Source of the DNA: Isoetes taiwanensis
Lineage: Eukaryota; Streptophyta; Lycopodiopsida; Isoetales; Isoetaceae
Length of the DNA: 64,000 nt
NCBI GenBank assembly: GCA_021234155.1
Contig: JAJEKV010000011.1
Location: 9,897,712-9,961,711, forward strand
Direction: 5' to 3'
Under the pieces are notes generated by a model. That model saw only the letters and a program-made list of their open reading frames with translations. It was not told where the DNA came from and ran no database searches. This document shows, in pieces, positions 33,064 to 45,444 of this stretch (within the stretch, counting starts at the first letter, position 1; the number at the start of each line of letters is the position of its first letter). A program made the position numbers and the translations under genes.

Positions 33064-36000
33064 TTTACGTCACTAGAAAACTTCTAAGGGGGGGTGCCTA
33101 TCTATGGAAAAATCGGAGCATTTTGCATAGAACAGAGCACTTAGCTTGGAAGATCTCGCTCATGTAAGAGCATCGCCATAGTTTTGTTCTGTATAGCGCA
33201 GTAAAAAAAATCATTCAATACAAGGGCCCGGCCTCCAAAACTGTCTGCAACAAGAAAAACAAGGTCAAAAGAAAAAATTGCTTGCATGCAAGAAACTTAT
33301 TTCCAGATTGAATGATACCATATCTTAAGCAAAAAAAACTCTTCAAAATAGCTCCCCTTGAAACTACAAAATAAAAAACCTCACTAAGTGAGCACGAAAA
33401 TCAGCAAGGAATAGCTAAAAATCAAACAAAACCTGATCTTCCTACTCTAACTTTGGCAACGGCAAACATAAACAAGAAAAATCGAGAAACAGAACTTGTA
33501 CTGCTAGAAAATCATGGAGCGCCTTCATTCGAGAAGAGAAGTTCCCCAAAGGATGAGGCGGCACGACAGTCTTGGCAGCTTCTGCTTGCTTATTAAGAGC
33601 CTCGTTTCGGATTTAATGTTCTTTAGTACTTGATTACGAACTCTCAAAGTTTTAATGTTCTTTAATACTTGATCGCGAAGTCTGCAATCAAGCAGTTGTG
33701 AGAAAAAATGCATATCACATGCTCTCTGGTATCCCTTATCCCCATATGTGCAATTTTTTGACATCAATTTCTTAGCCCCATTAAATTTTTCATCAAGAAT
33801 TTGTCTGCCACTTCCAATGGTCCAAACCGAGTATATGGTTGCAGGATGTTTTTTTTCTGTTTCAGTTAAGTGATTATTAAGTGATTGCGATGACTATGTT
33901 GTGTGGAAAAAATAATGCTCTGCGAGAGAATGGTCTGCTGAAATCTCTAATGAATTTCAGGAGCCTTAATCTAGCCTTAATCTGTGAGTGTTGTGTTTGG
34001 CTAACAAGAAATGCAAATGGAATTAATAAACAAATGGAATTAAAATAGAAAATCTAAAGTGAAACTGTTTGAGTTCAGTGTTCGAAAAAAGTGAGGTTAA
34101 CCATACATTTTTGTCCTACAAAATTTACCAATGTTTAGATTGACATAAGTAGGACATTTTGTCCTTAAAAAAAAAGATCTAATTGGACTTTGTTCTATTA
34201 ATTTTTGAAGTGGAGTCTTTTTAAGTGGAGAGGGATTTTCTTTTAGTGTATATATTTTATTTCATGTAATTTATCTTAAATATACATAGGAATTCACCTT
34301 TTAAATATTAACCAAACAAAAAAAGTTAAGTTACCTTCGCTTTTAAATAAAATCAAATTTTTTTTTGGACCCTCTCATTTTTCCTTTTTTCCCTTTTCGA
34401 CTTTTCGACCTATGTGACTTTTCTGAGTAGCATACAACAGCGTTATCTTTGCTGAGGAACTTTTTAAGGAAATTGGACTTTGTCCTACTAATTTGTCCTA
34501 CTATTTTTGCATTGGATTGGACATGTCCTGCTGAAATTTGAGATGTGCTATTTATTTCAAAAATAAAAGGATTTTTATTTACCTTATTTTTTATAAAATT
34601 TCGAACCCTGTTGACTTATTCTATGGAGTAAATATCTCTGCTTGGTTCTTGTAGGAAGATGAGATAGAAAGATTAAAAGAAAAAAAGAAAACAAACAATA
34701 ACAATTAAAGCTAAGGATCGAAATACATCTGTGCATTTGCTGCCGAAATCCCAATAGCTTTTGCTAGATTTGCCACACCTGTTTCCCTAAATCACAAACC
34801 CTATTTGCTTGAAGTAAGCCTGCAAAAACCAGAGATAAGAAAAGGATTAGATTCTTCTTCTTCTGCCTGCCGTGATCCTCTGGCGCCGCCCTATTTGAAG
34901 CCGGATTCGTGCGTGGCCACCAAGCATTCACCAGGCATTCCCTGTTCTGAGTCTACTCCCGCTTCTATCTTTGCCCCAAACACTGAGAAAATGCAAAACT
35001 CTGTTTTTAGGTCAAAAAGTCGCACGAAACCGTCAAAAAATCCTCCTGCACCATCTACAGCCTGCATCTACAATCGACGCTAATTTATAAATTGACGGAC
35101 AAATGATTGTGGCACCGCTTCTCCTTGTTTGTTAAGACCTTCCTCGATTCGGAGAAAGTTTGAATTTTTTTTCCCTTTTAAAGTTCCGATGATGGGCGCC
35201 TGTTATTAGTTAATGCATGTGTCATAAATTGACAGGCCATTTGGATAATGGTTATATTTTTAGCCCTTTAATGGAATTTATATTCTGTATTAATGACATA
35301 TTCAACAAAATTTGGACTTATTCAGATATAATAGATAACACTTCAAGAATGCCATTATAAGAATATATGTATTGTGTGATTCTTCTTGATTGTTATAATT
35401 TTTATAAGTTTATCTTTAAATTAAAACTATAATGGTTATCAAAGAATAAACTTGATTTTTTCAAACTAATTTTTATTTGAATCTATTTAGAATTAGACAT
35501 TTCAAGAATATAAAATTTTCAAATTTTATTGATTTAACAGATTCAAGATTTAGCAATCATGATAATTAAATGAAATCTGATGGTTTGATAAGCGATTGAC
35601 TTAAAACTATTATTAGAATTTCCCAATTTACAAACTTTTACACTTTTAAAAATACTTTAAGGAAGGGTTTAGGTTGAAATTAATTATTAAATAATATAAA
35701 GTTATTGGTTTAATAATAACTATTGAATAATTTATTATTGATGAAATAAAATATATTTTATTCAAACATAAACGTAATCATTTAATTAATTTCAATGTAA
35801 AACTTTCTTTAAATATTAAAAAAAATAGCATTTTAATTATACAGGGTTATTTTAGATGAAAATTTAATTGTAAATAGATGGAACCAAGAATTAGTTTAGG
35901 AAGCAACTTTAAACTTTTTTAAGTATCATATTTTTTATCTAAAGATAAACATAACAAATTATTAAAATCAATAAAAGCTAAAAATACATATAATATTATC

Positions 36001-36660
36001 ATGGCATCCTTGAAGTACATTTATTAGATTTGAATAAGTCCAAATTTGTTATGCCCATGGTTGGTGGGCTTTGTTAAATATGCAAAAGTCGAGTTTCAAA
36101 AGTAGCAATTACTATAACAAAAATATGTTCCAGATTGTAACATTGATGGAGTTGAACCTTTTAAAAAAACTATAAAAAAAATAGAAAATTCCCACCTTCA
36201 ATGGGCATTCCATGTATTTGTACACATGAAGAGTGTGTGTCCATGAGTGTTATTGGTGTAAGGCGTTTTGGTATTACCGTATTACCTACTTGTAAATTTG
36301 AGAATGTATATCAAACTTGCTTCATATTTAAACTATAATAGTAATAGTGCCCAGCATTGCTGGGCATATATTGGCAATATAAGGTCAAAGGGGGTTATGC
36401 ACTCAGATCAAAATCCTCCCCACCACTACATCATCTAGGGGATCTAGAAGCTCGGCGTTGTCGGCGTATAAGTACCATTCTATTGTAAGCAACCATGAAC
36501 TTGTAGACAAATGTAAATTGTTGCATGTTTGAGTTTCATATATGAAAGTGGTCGTATTAGTGCCGAATGTTATGGTTGTTGTAGTTAAATGTGTGCATAA
36601 ACCAATGGTTGCATTAGGTATAACTTTGAACTATACATATATTTTTTGTATTTTATAGTT
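33064..36660. other. long AT-rich intergenic region
   Basis: The first part (33064-33500) should hold the kinase 5' untranslated region and promoter. 33600-33700 has two short copies of GTTCTTTAGTACTTGAT and a relative. From 35200 to 36350 the sequence is strongly AT-rich. A perfect 7-base hairpin, GCCCAGCATTGCTGGGC, is at 36349-36365. No protein domain is visible. A frame at 34805-35083 has no family resemblance. Confidence 0.5.
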
Positions 36661-36663
36661 GAT

Positions 36664-36830
36664 CTCAACGCCAAATATGTAGCATTATAACAGGGGGTTT
36701 TTTTTTGTGATTTTATACGCTTTTTAGCATGGTTTTCATATGATTTCATGGGCGTATTGCACGAGGCATACTAATCAGTATATCTAGAGTGCACTCCATA
36801 TTTTTTTTGTCTAAATTCCATATCCCCAAT
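36664..36830. repeat. dispersed repeat shared with the aquaporin exon edge (partner 48921-49060)
   Basis: AATATGTAGCATTATAACAG (about 36673) and the following TACGCTTTTTAGCATGGTTT, ATCTAGAGTGCACTCCAT match in order and orientation AATATGTAGCATAATAACAG and the downstream text at 48926-49055. The shared segment starts within the last codons of the aquaporin exon, so the intron there may begin with a repeat that also landed here. Confidence 0.75.
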
Positions 36831-36970
36831 AGTTTACTTGTTTTTATTTTTATTCCTCTATTTCTTTTTAATAAGCCATACATGAAGCATCGAGATGTTT
36901 CATTTTAGGGTTATTCTAGGGTTAGCTGAAGCATTCTCTGTCTCTGTCTCAGGTATGCAGGTGCTGCGGG

Positions 36971-39448
36971 TGCTGCCATGCTATGGCAGCATGTAAGAGC
37001 CAAGCATATATTAGCACTAATCCTATCAGTTTGGTTCAATTTGCAAGATAATAGGAGAATGCTTCACTAGCATACATTCAAGTTTGAAGAGCAAAGGAAG
37101 GACAATTGACTCAAGTCACTCAAGAGATGCAAAAGGTCAAACAAGCATAGGAATTGTAGAGAAGAGAGAAAGAAGACCCCTTGAAGAGCATTCCATGGTA
37201 TGTGATCATTTATGAGCTTGGCATTTTTGGCATTCTTTTGATTTCCATCCTCATCCACTCCACCATCCCAAATAGCATTGGACCTTGACTCCTTCCTCAT
37301 ACACCTCCCGAAGTCAAACTTGACCTTGAAAGTTCTTTCTAGTCAAAATACACCTTCATAAAACACCCACTTGCTCCATCAACCACTAGTTCAAGAGAGA
37401 CTTGACTTAGTCATAACTTTGCTTATGAAGTCAACATTCCATGCAACTTGAGCAAAATGTAGAGAGGCTTGCGTAATCCCTAAGGGAGATGCTAAAATTC
37501 AAATATGCCTCAAAGATGCCTCAAAGATGCTCCACAAAATTTTTGGCTTCCTAATGAGCACTAGATGTGCCAAGTCCCCCTACACCTTACTACACACATC
37601 ACACCCATCACCATTTCATCCTTTTCATCTCAAAATTTATTTCTAAATATCATGGTTGCCACATCACCTTTGACAACTCATCATTCACACACATCATCTC
37701 CACATCATTCTAAAAATTTTGACTAGAGAGAATTTTCAAATTCAAGTGGGCTGACAAGTCATCATTCCCATTGGCCATGTCATTCTACCTAGCCATGCCA
37801 TGTTTTTCAAATGCCACTTCATCCACTCCCCAAATTCTTTCCAAACTCCAAAAAGCTCTATGGTGAAAAAGACCCCAGAATATTATAGGGCACAAAAAAA
37901 GATTCCCCTAGAAAAAAAGAATTTTGAGAAAAGGCCTTATTTTAGGCATGGTATATGTGTTCTAGGGAATCGTGCCATAGGGTGTAAGGGGTGCAAAAAA
38001 TTTTCCTATCTACCCCCCCTTAGCCTAATTTCTCTTCCAAGCCAATCCCCCCGCTGGTGGAGCATCCCCAGGGGGCGGAGGGAGGTACCGAATCCCACGT
38101 GGACACCGCACGCAATAATCGAAAGAAATCAAATTTTTGAGCCTTATATACTTTGTCTCCAATTTGAATTGGGCACATGGGATATTTCTCTGCTGACTGC
38201 CCGCCGTAAACCTAAATCTGAAAAATGCCAAGATCCGTTCGGAGCGACCTAACAAACCATTAATTCAAGACCTAAAACTTTTAATCATTATGTTTAATGC
38301 CATAAATGCTTAGTGCGGGCTAAAAGACAGAGGATTTGAAAGAAATGATGAAGATTTCAACGGAACTGTACATTCTACAAAAGGGGATTTTTCGCACAGA
38401 AGTTTTTTGAGGGCTTGAAGGCAAAAGAAGATTTTTGGCTTTGAAGAAGGACCGCTTGACAACCTTGAGCTTGATCCTCGACCTCCTATGTTTACCTTTG
38501 ATCCGGATTATTGACTCAATTCTTCGGATCTTTTATGTGCACCTATTTGATCCTCGTGCCCAAGACCCCGAGCTTGGGATGTTATATTGTATCTTCTCGA
38601 AAGGACTGATTTAATTGAAAATCCGACCTTTGCGGCAGCTTTGTTTGAGTTACTTTGTGACCTTTTCAAAAAAGCAAAAATTATCATAGGTTTGTTGTCA
38701 TAGCGTGAGTATCTAGTGCCCATGCACATTCTTAGTCGTGGTTTTGTCTAGCTATATCACAAACCCTTAGAAAGTGCAAAAGCCAAATCCCCGCATTGTA
38801 ATGGAAAGTTAGCAATTGTTAGAACATGAGGTGTTGCACAACAACAGGAACATAGGAGAGCCACCGCTTGAACTTCAATCCTGTCAAACAAAGTATGTGG
38901 AAGTAGACAACATAAGATACACGTCAAATTTTGACCCTTACAAAACATTATCTCTCAAGAACATTTTCTTTTTACAGTCTTAGGCTAAGAATTATCAAAA
39001 GAGAAAATTGATCCTTTCTGGTCAAGAAGAATAGTTGGCCCCTTGTGTGCACAAATCTGAGAGAGATAGAGTTGATAGTCCCAAAAATTCATCACCAATA
39101 TCGAAGTTCCAAACATCAGCTCTCGTCGGGGATATTGACCAAAAATTGACCGGGTCGGTGACTTGAATCTTGCCCATCTAGCCTACTCGACCTTTGCGAA
39201 GCTTTTGCGGTCAGTGAGTGACAAGTGTTGAGAACATCAAGGAGTGATATCCACACCCATAGCCCCATCGATCACATTCTACAAGAGATTTTGTGAGGCG
39301 AGACTTTTTTTCTTCTCTTGAAAACACACTCCCAAAGGATCTTTTGTGATTCTTTCTCGAATCTTTGCACCCGTGAGTGGTTGCCTTAAGCAACCTCGGA
39401 GGTTCTAAACCACCGAGGTTGAAGGTTTTGCCAGGATTACCTTCAACA
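36971..39448 (+). repeat. 5' LTR (2478 bp) of the gypsy element
   Basis: Direct partner of 45445-47910. It starts TGCTGCCATGCTATGGCAGC and ends in the hairpin-like GAAGGTTTTGCCAGGATTACCTTC then AACA (split here for length). The two LTRs are nearly colinear. Their differences concentrate at CTG/CAG-like words, and the many short open frames inside are not coding. Confidence 0.95.
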
Positions 39449-39660
39449 TTTTGGAGGTTCTACCGAGATCATCTTCCCGAATCGGACTCATGGCACCAAG
39501 AAGAGTTAATGAGACATCCGAGCCTACCGAGACACGGGATAATCGTGGAAGCTACTTTGCTACACCTATCGTCACCATACAGTAAACCGGGCATGCCTTA
39601 TCAATACTTCGAAGTTAAGTGTGCCTACTCCAGTCCCCCTCGCTTTTGATCCGAGCATGA

Positions 39661-40824
39661 ATGCCAACAATTTCCTCAAGACCTTTGAAGAATACTATCA
39701 AGAATATGGTCACAAAAAGGTCAGTAAGTTTTCTCAAATTTAAGAAATGTTTCAAGAATGATGAGGTAAGGGCTTGGTTAGAGTATGTTATAGGTTTAGG
39801 CACCAATTCTTGGGAAGAACTGGTAAAAAAGTTTCTAGCAAGATTTGGAAGAGTCTTGGACCCTCAAGATTTGATATTTGAGTTGCAAACTTTTCGCATC
39901 AAACATGGTGAAAGTGTGCGTGAAGATGTCGAAAAGATTCAATCACTATATTGTCAAATGCCAAATCAATCATGTTCCTAACCATACATTGCATCTAGTG
40001 GCTTCTTTTATCGTGGGATTGAGCAGCGCACCAAGAATACACGTAAAAGCTTTTGAAGATTCAAAAACAGAGGGATTTGATACAATACACAAGGCTTTCA
40101 CCAAAGCTACCGAAATTGCCGATATGATATCATACTTACCAGATGAAATGCACTCACCAAGTGATCCTTTTTTTCCAGATTATGAGCAGGAGTGTATGGG
40201 ATCAGCACCTGTACCTGTCTATGCTATCCAAAAGGAAAAGAAAAAGGTTAAGGTGGAAGATGATGAGGCTCCTGCAGCAGATGTAAGAGCAGAGATCACC
40301 AAGGTATCTGAGGCTTTGGTCGAGGTAACTAAACAACTGCAAGAGTTGAAGAATTCAAAATTTGAAAAGAAAACTTACCCCCCATGTGTGCACTGCTTTA
40401 GAGACACTCATTCTTCCGATTATTGCTGGTATAGGCCATGCACTAAGTGTGGAAAAAAGAGGTCATTTTGGTAAAGAATGCCCCGTATGTGAATTTTGTA
40501 AGGTCAGAGGACATTACGAGGATAGATGCAAAGGTCAAGGAATATTTTGCCGCACAAGAAAAATCTAAAATTGGTGAACCAAGTGCATCTATAAGGTTTG
40601 TGCAGGAAGTTGAAGAGCAAGAGGAGATTATGGCTGTCCACACCAGAAGGATGAATAATGCCAAAGAGAAAGAACCAAAGAATCAAGAAGTTGAGATTTT
40701 GAAACATAAAGATGCCGAGCAAGCAAAGTTGGTCGTGCCTCCTCCTCCTGCTCAAAAATTTGTCAAGAAGGAAAAAGACCGTGAGGATTTTGAATATTTA
40801 TTGAAGAATTCTAAAATCTGGTAG
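39661..40824 (+). pseudogene. Gag of the gypsy element
   Basis: The capsid-type region (NSWEELVKKFLARFGRVLDP, LQTFRIKHGESVREDVEKIQ) is at about 39800-39965 in one frame. After a shift comes the C-terminal half (TIHKAFTKATEIADMISYLP), an acidic linker, and CCHC zinc knuckles: CVHCFRDTHSSDYC (atypical), CTKCGK and, after a shift at the A-run near 40453, GHFGKEC, then CEFCKVRGHYEDRC. Gag packages the RNA. The breaks lie at homopolymers and CHG-like words. Confidence 0.85.
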
Positions 40825-41004
40825 ATTTGTTGACCGCTCAAGATAGCCCCTTCTTACAGAAGAAAGGTGCTCAATCTTACTAAGGAAGATGAATTTGCCC
40901 CGACAAATCACATTGATGAGCACATGCTCACCCAGAAGATAATGATCCTGGAGCTTTCACCGTGTTGCTAAAATGGAAGGGAAAATATTAACCAAAGTTC
41001 TCGC

Positions 41005-41340
41005 TAGATGGAGGATCACCCTTGAACGTGATGCCACACCATGTCATGAGACTGTGTGGTCTAGAAGTAGACAAGAAGGCTCCAATGATCTTGAAATCTT
41101 TTTCTAATTCTAAAATCAATCCGGTGGGAATAGTTAGCAATGTGCCTATTGATGTTGAAGGAGTAATGGTTGCAGCTAACTTTGTGGTGGTTGCTTTTGA
41201 AGGAATAGGGATAAATCAGATATTTATGACTTACTTTTTGGGCGTAAGGTGGCTTTCTACAAGAGATGCTAGGCCTGTGTGGTCAAAAGGAGAATGTACC
41301 ATCTCAAATGGCAAGAAAAAAGGTAACATTGTATAATAAG
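41005..41340 (+). pseudogene. aspartic protease of the gypsy element
   Basis: SLDGGSPLNVMPHHVMRLCG with the catalytic D-G-G-S block starts at about 41004 and is followed by a protease-like beta region (INPVGIVSNVPIDVEGVMVA). It would release the mature proteins from the polyprotein. It is in frame for about 104 codons, then breaks. Confidence 0.75.
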
Positions 41341-41469
41341 TTAGAGAGTTTGAAAGCATGAATTTCATTGAAGAAGAAATGTTGATATCACATCCATGTG
41401 GAGAATTTGAACCGATACGAGAGTTGGGGGTCTAGCATAAAAATCTCAAAGGAGTTGGCTTCAACCAGG

Positions 41470-41900
41470 TTGAGCAATTTTGCTTATTTATGGTTTGATG
41501 GTGGTGTTTCCAAAGGCTTAATGTGGCATCTTCTCGCTGCTATTCTCAAGGATGCCTCAAACAAAGTTGTCAAGCTAAAGTAGGAAGAATTTATCCTAAT
41601 GTCACTTCTAATATGGCGTAATATAAGGCATTGATTGCGGTCTTCAAGAGGCAAAAATCTAAACATCGAATGTGATCATCTTTGGAGACTCTCACTTCGT
41701 CAGCAAATATCGAGAATATCGTGCCAAGAATGAGGACATGTTGCAGCTCAAAAAGTCAAGCCATGTTGGAACCGGCGGATTTTGATACACGGGAACTCGC
41801 CATGTTCCAAGGGAGCGGAATGGTGAAGCGCACTCATTGTGCGTAAGTGTGCTACCGGAGCATTTGGTCGAGGGAGCAATTCAAGAGGAGGAACTTGAGA
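41470..41900 (+). pseudogene. extra RNase H domain located upstream of RT
   Basis: NFAYLWFDGGVSKGL (first Asp; about 41478) is followed, after frame changes, by a NMAxYKALI-like motif (about 41612), a GDSHFV-like motif (about 41689), and a REQN-like stretch with an AHSLC end (about 41825). The better-preserved minus-strand fragment at 31032-31535 has the same domain complete. It therefore precedes RT, whereas a canonical RNase H remnant lies after RT at about 43140. Retroviral-like extra RNase H domains in plant Tat elements usually lie after the original RNase H. Confidence 0.65.
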
Positions 41901-42049
41901 GAAGAGATCCGCAATGAATGTATACCCCATCCCGGTAATCAATGCAAGTGAAGACAAGCAGGTAAGGGAAGTCAAGGTCAATAAGAAGGGTCTAGATAGG
42001 GTGTTATATGTTGGAGATTTGTTCGAGAGGAGGATAATGCTTTGGTGAC

Positions 42050-43240
42050 CAAATTTTTTTGATGATTGGAAGGATGTCTTTGCTTGGGATTATGATGAGT
42101 CTGGTGGGAATTGACAAAAGTATTTGTGAATTTGAAATCAAAATAAAGGGAGGTATGAAACCCCGCCATACAAAAGCTAAGAAGAATCAATGCTTCTCTA
42201 TTAGGTCTAATCAAGGAAGAATTATACAAAATGAAAGATGCAGTGTGATTATTACTGAAATTGTGAACCCCGAGTGGCTATCTTGCATTGTTCCCCTGAA
42301 AAGAAAAACAAGGCTATTAGAATCTGCATAGACTATAGAGATTTAAACAAAGCTACTCACAAAGATTGTTACCCTTTGCCATTTCGAGGAGGTGTTGCAT
42401 GTCAGAAAGGTGTAAAGAAATTTACTCATTCTTAGATGGCTTTTCGTGTTTTAATCGATAAGCATCAAGGAAGGTGATCAGCCAAAAACTTCATTTATCA
42501 CACCTTGGGGAACATTTGCCATGAAAAGAATGCCATTTGGATTGATGAATGCTTCGCAACATTCCAAAGAGCCATGGATACAATTTTAAAGAAATGCCAG
42601 CCTAACATTTTTCGTGTTTTTTTAGATGATCTTTGTTTGGGAACTTCTCCGAAAGACATTTTGATATGCTAACCATGTTGTTTGACTTGTGTAGAAAGGG
42701 GGGAGTGAGTTTGAACCCCAAAAGTGTGTTTTTTTTTTGTCATCAAAAGGGGAATTGCTTGGGCATGTAGTGTCTACAAAGCAGAATTCAAATATCCGAC
42801 AAAGAAGATTGAAGCCCTAAGGAAATTGACACCTCCAAAACCCTCAAACAAAGTTAAGAGCTTCATAGGGATGACCAGCTTCTTGAGAATGTATGTCCCT
42901 CATTTTTCCCACACCATAAGCCCAATCTCCAGCCTCACAAAGGTTGGGAAGTTCTCCAAAAGTGAAAGCAAACACATCCTAGTAGATTGGGATGAGCAAT
43001 GCCAAAATTCTTTTGACAAAATCATTGATTCCATTTGCAAATCTATCCCGCTAAAACCTCCCCGATCTAGAGAAGCCCTTCAAAGCTTACATCATTAGAC
43101 AAAGAAAGCAATTGGTGTGGCAATCGTTACAAAGGGGATCATGTGATTACTTTTGCAAGCAAGATGTGGTCCGATGTCGAGATTAGGTATCCTGTGTTGG
43201 AGAAGAGTGCAGCAGCCCCGATGTTTTTGATAGAAAGGCA
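42050..43240 (+). pseudogene. reverse transcriptase and connection/RNase H of the gypsy element
   Basis: Pieces run in order: WKDVFAWDYD (42066), EIVNPEWLSCIVP (42255), ICIDYRDLNKATHKDCYPLP (42322), MDTILKKCQPNIFRVFLDDL with the FLDD catalytic site (42570-42635), LTPPKPSNKVKSFIGMTSFL (thumb, 42826), and VITFASKMWSDVEIRYPVLE (start of the canonical RNase H, 43141). At least six frame changes are needed. Confidence 0.85.
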
Positions 43241-44282
43241 AGGACATCTTCTCGCAAAACAATCAGGTGCAAGTGCTCATGAGGCAAAATCCTTTTTCAC
43301 TCCTATTTGCAAAAAAAGCAACCAAAGGCCAAATTGTGCATGGGCTTGTAAGATCCAAGCTTATGATATTACCAGAAAGGTGGTAAAGTTGATCGAGAAT
43401 CCCAGCTCCTACCTTCCACTTGTGTTGTTTGAGCATGAAGATCAAGATGGTTTGTGTGTTGATGACAATCTAACAAACTTGATCTCTGTTGATGCAGAAA
43501 ACATTGATTGGCAATTTGACATCAGAAACTATTTGGAAAGCAATGAGTTGCCTAAGAACTTGAGTGGCAGTCAAGAAAGAAGATTTAGGGACAAATGCAA
43601 GAAGTTCAGTCTAATTGAAGGGATCCTATGCAAAGCTGACAAGGAAGGAGTCTTGCTGAGATGTGTGGATAGGGAAGAGGCTAGAATGATAGTTGAGGCG
43701 TGTCATGAGGGAGTTTGTGGAGGACACTTTGCAGCAGACACAACAGCAAAAAAGATTTTAAGGTCAGGATACTTTTGGCCTACTCTCTTTAAGGATTGTT
43801 ATGAAGCTATAAAATGCTGCCACAAATGCCAGATTTTTGGCAAAAGAACCTTGCAACCAGCTGCCCTGACTGCCATAATTTCCCCTGGACCTTTTCAAAT
43901 GTGGGGACTGGATTTTATAGGCCCCATAGACCCACCTTCCTCAGCTCAGCACCAGTTTATATTAGTTGCCACTGATTACTTTACCAAATGGGCAGAGGCA
44001 ATTCCTTTGAGAGAAGCCAATGCCCAAGCCACTGCAAGGTTTCTACATGAAAATATTTGTGCCAGATTTGGTATCCCTTTCAAAATTGTTTCTAATAGAG
44101 GCAGCCAATTCATCAACCACACCATTGCATTACTTCTAGCCACCCTGAAAGTCAAACACACCAAGAGTTCATCCTATTACCCTCAGGGAAATGGCCAGGC
44201 AGAGTCAACCAATAAGACTCTCAAGTCAATCCCAAGAAGACCATCGCATTTCAAGAAAGGATTGGCATTTGAAACTTCATGA
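43143..44282 (+). pseudogene. integrase of the gypsy element, with altered catalytic residue
   Basis: A long open frame carries the HHCC zinc domain (HEGVCGGHF, then CCHKCQ), and the catalytic core with the first Asp (MWGLDFIGPIDPP) and the Glu (SYYPQGNGQAESTNKTL). The second catalytic Asp, normally in S-D-R/N-G, is Asn here (VSNRGSQF, about 44092). GAT to AAT is a C-to-T change on the other strand. The C-terminal part continues in another frame to about 44700 (KVATKHTPFSLVYGIESVLP, LELPSLRLAYQ). If the Asn is real, this copy cannot integrate by itself. Confidence 0.9.
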
Positions 44283-45444
44283 TGCACTTTGGGCATACGT
44301 AACTACCATCAAAGTGGCTACAAAGCACACCCCTTTCAGTTTGGTGTATGGGATAGAATCAGTATTGCCTATAGAGTTAGAGCTTCCATCACTCAGACTG
44401 GCCTATCAGATAAATTTGGAAATGGATAATGCTCTAAAAGACAGATTTGTGAGATTGATGCAGCTTGAGGAGCATAGATATGAGGCTGAGAATGCAATAA
44501 TAAGGAAAAAGGCCAAGGATATAGCAGCCTTCAAAGCAAAGACATAAATTACTGGGAGTCTTGAAAGAAGGAGAGTTAGTGTTAAAGTGGAACAAAGCAA
44601 GGGAAGATATGGCAACAAAATTCAAAATCTTTGGGAGGGACCATTTGAAGTAATAGGGACAAATGGCAAGGATTCATATTGGTGAAGGATATTGTCGATG
44701 GCGAGAATTGGTGAACCCTATCAACATTGTGCACCTAAAAGGTATTGGCAACAACATGTTGCCCTTGCTCTGCTTCAACCAAATCTCGTGGTAAGATGTA
44801 GCTAGGTATAGTTAATACATATGGTTAAAAACTAGATCGCTTAGGCCTGGCCTTAGTGAATGTAGTTCTCGCTTTAGGGTTATTATTTGTGTGTTAATGA
44901 ATTTATAAGTGTTGCTATGCAGATTGTGATCAACTCAAGGAGTGAATTGATACTAATGATCATAGTTCCATGCAGGTGCATCCGAGCATATCCGTCACAC
45001 ATCTCTTCCATTGCACTACATTGATCTCCATCATCCGAGTTGCCGACATTGCCTCCACACCAAAAACTCACTCATACTAACAAGCTTTATCTTCATATGC
45101 GGTGCATCCTTATGTTTATCTTCATCCGCCATCCGATCAAGAGTTGACCTCATTGCATCGAAAAGTCCTCCTCCATTGCCAATAAATTTCCCAAGTCAGC
45201 CGTCATACCACCATCCCGCAGCCTTCTCATAACTAAAGAGATTTATTTTCCATGCGTGTTCATCCGAAAGTAGCATCATATGCACGCTCATAATATCAAA
45301 TCTATCACCTTCCAATCCATATGTGTCACCGAGTTGCCAACCATATTCTCATATTGGCAACCGGCCGAGAACAGTGTCAAGAGTCATCAAACAAATTTAG
45401 TCAAAAGGGGCTGGAAGACCAGCCTTCTTTTTTGTTTGGCATAA

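Noticed and set aside
36349-36365. Hairpin GCCCAGCATTGCTGGGC as a Helitron 3' end
   Set aside because: There is no CTRR terminus at the expected distance and no matching TC start was found.
39449-39500. A defined primer-binding site for the 10.9-kb gypsy element
   Set aside because: The text after the LTR (TTTTGGAGGTTCTACCGAGA) does not match a tRNA 3' end that I can name with confidence.
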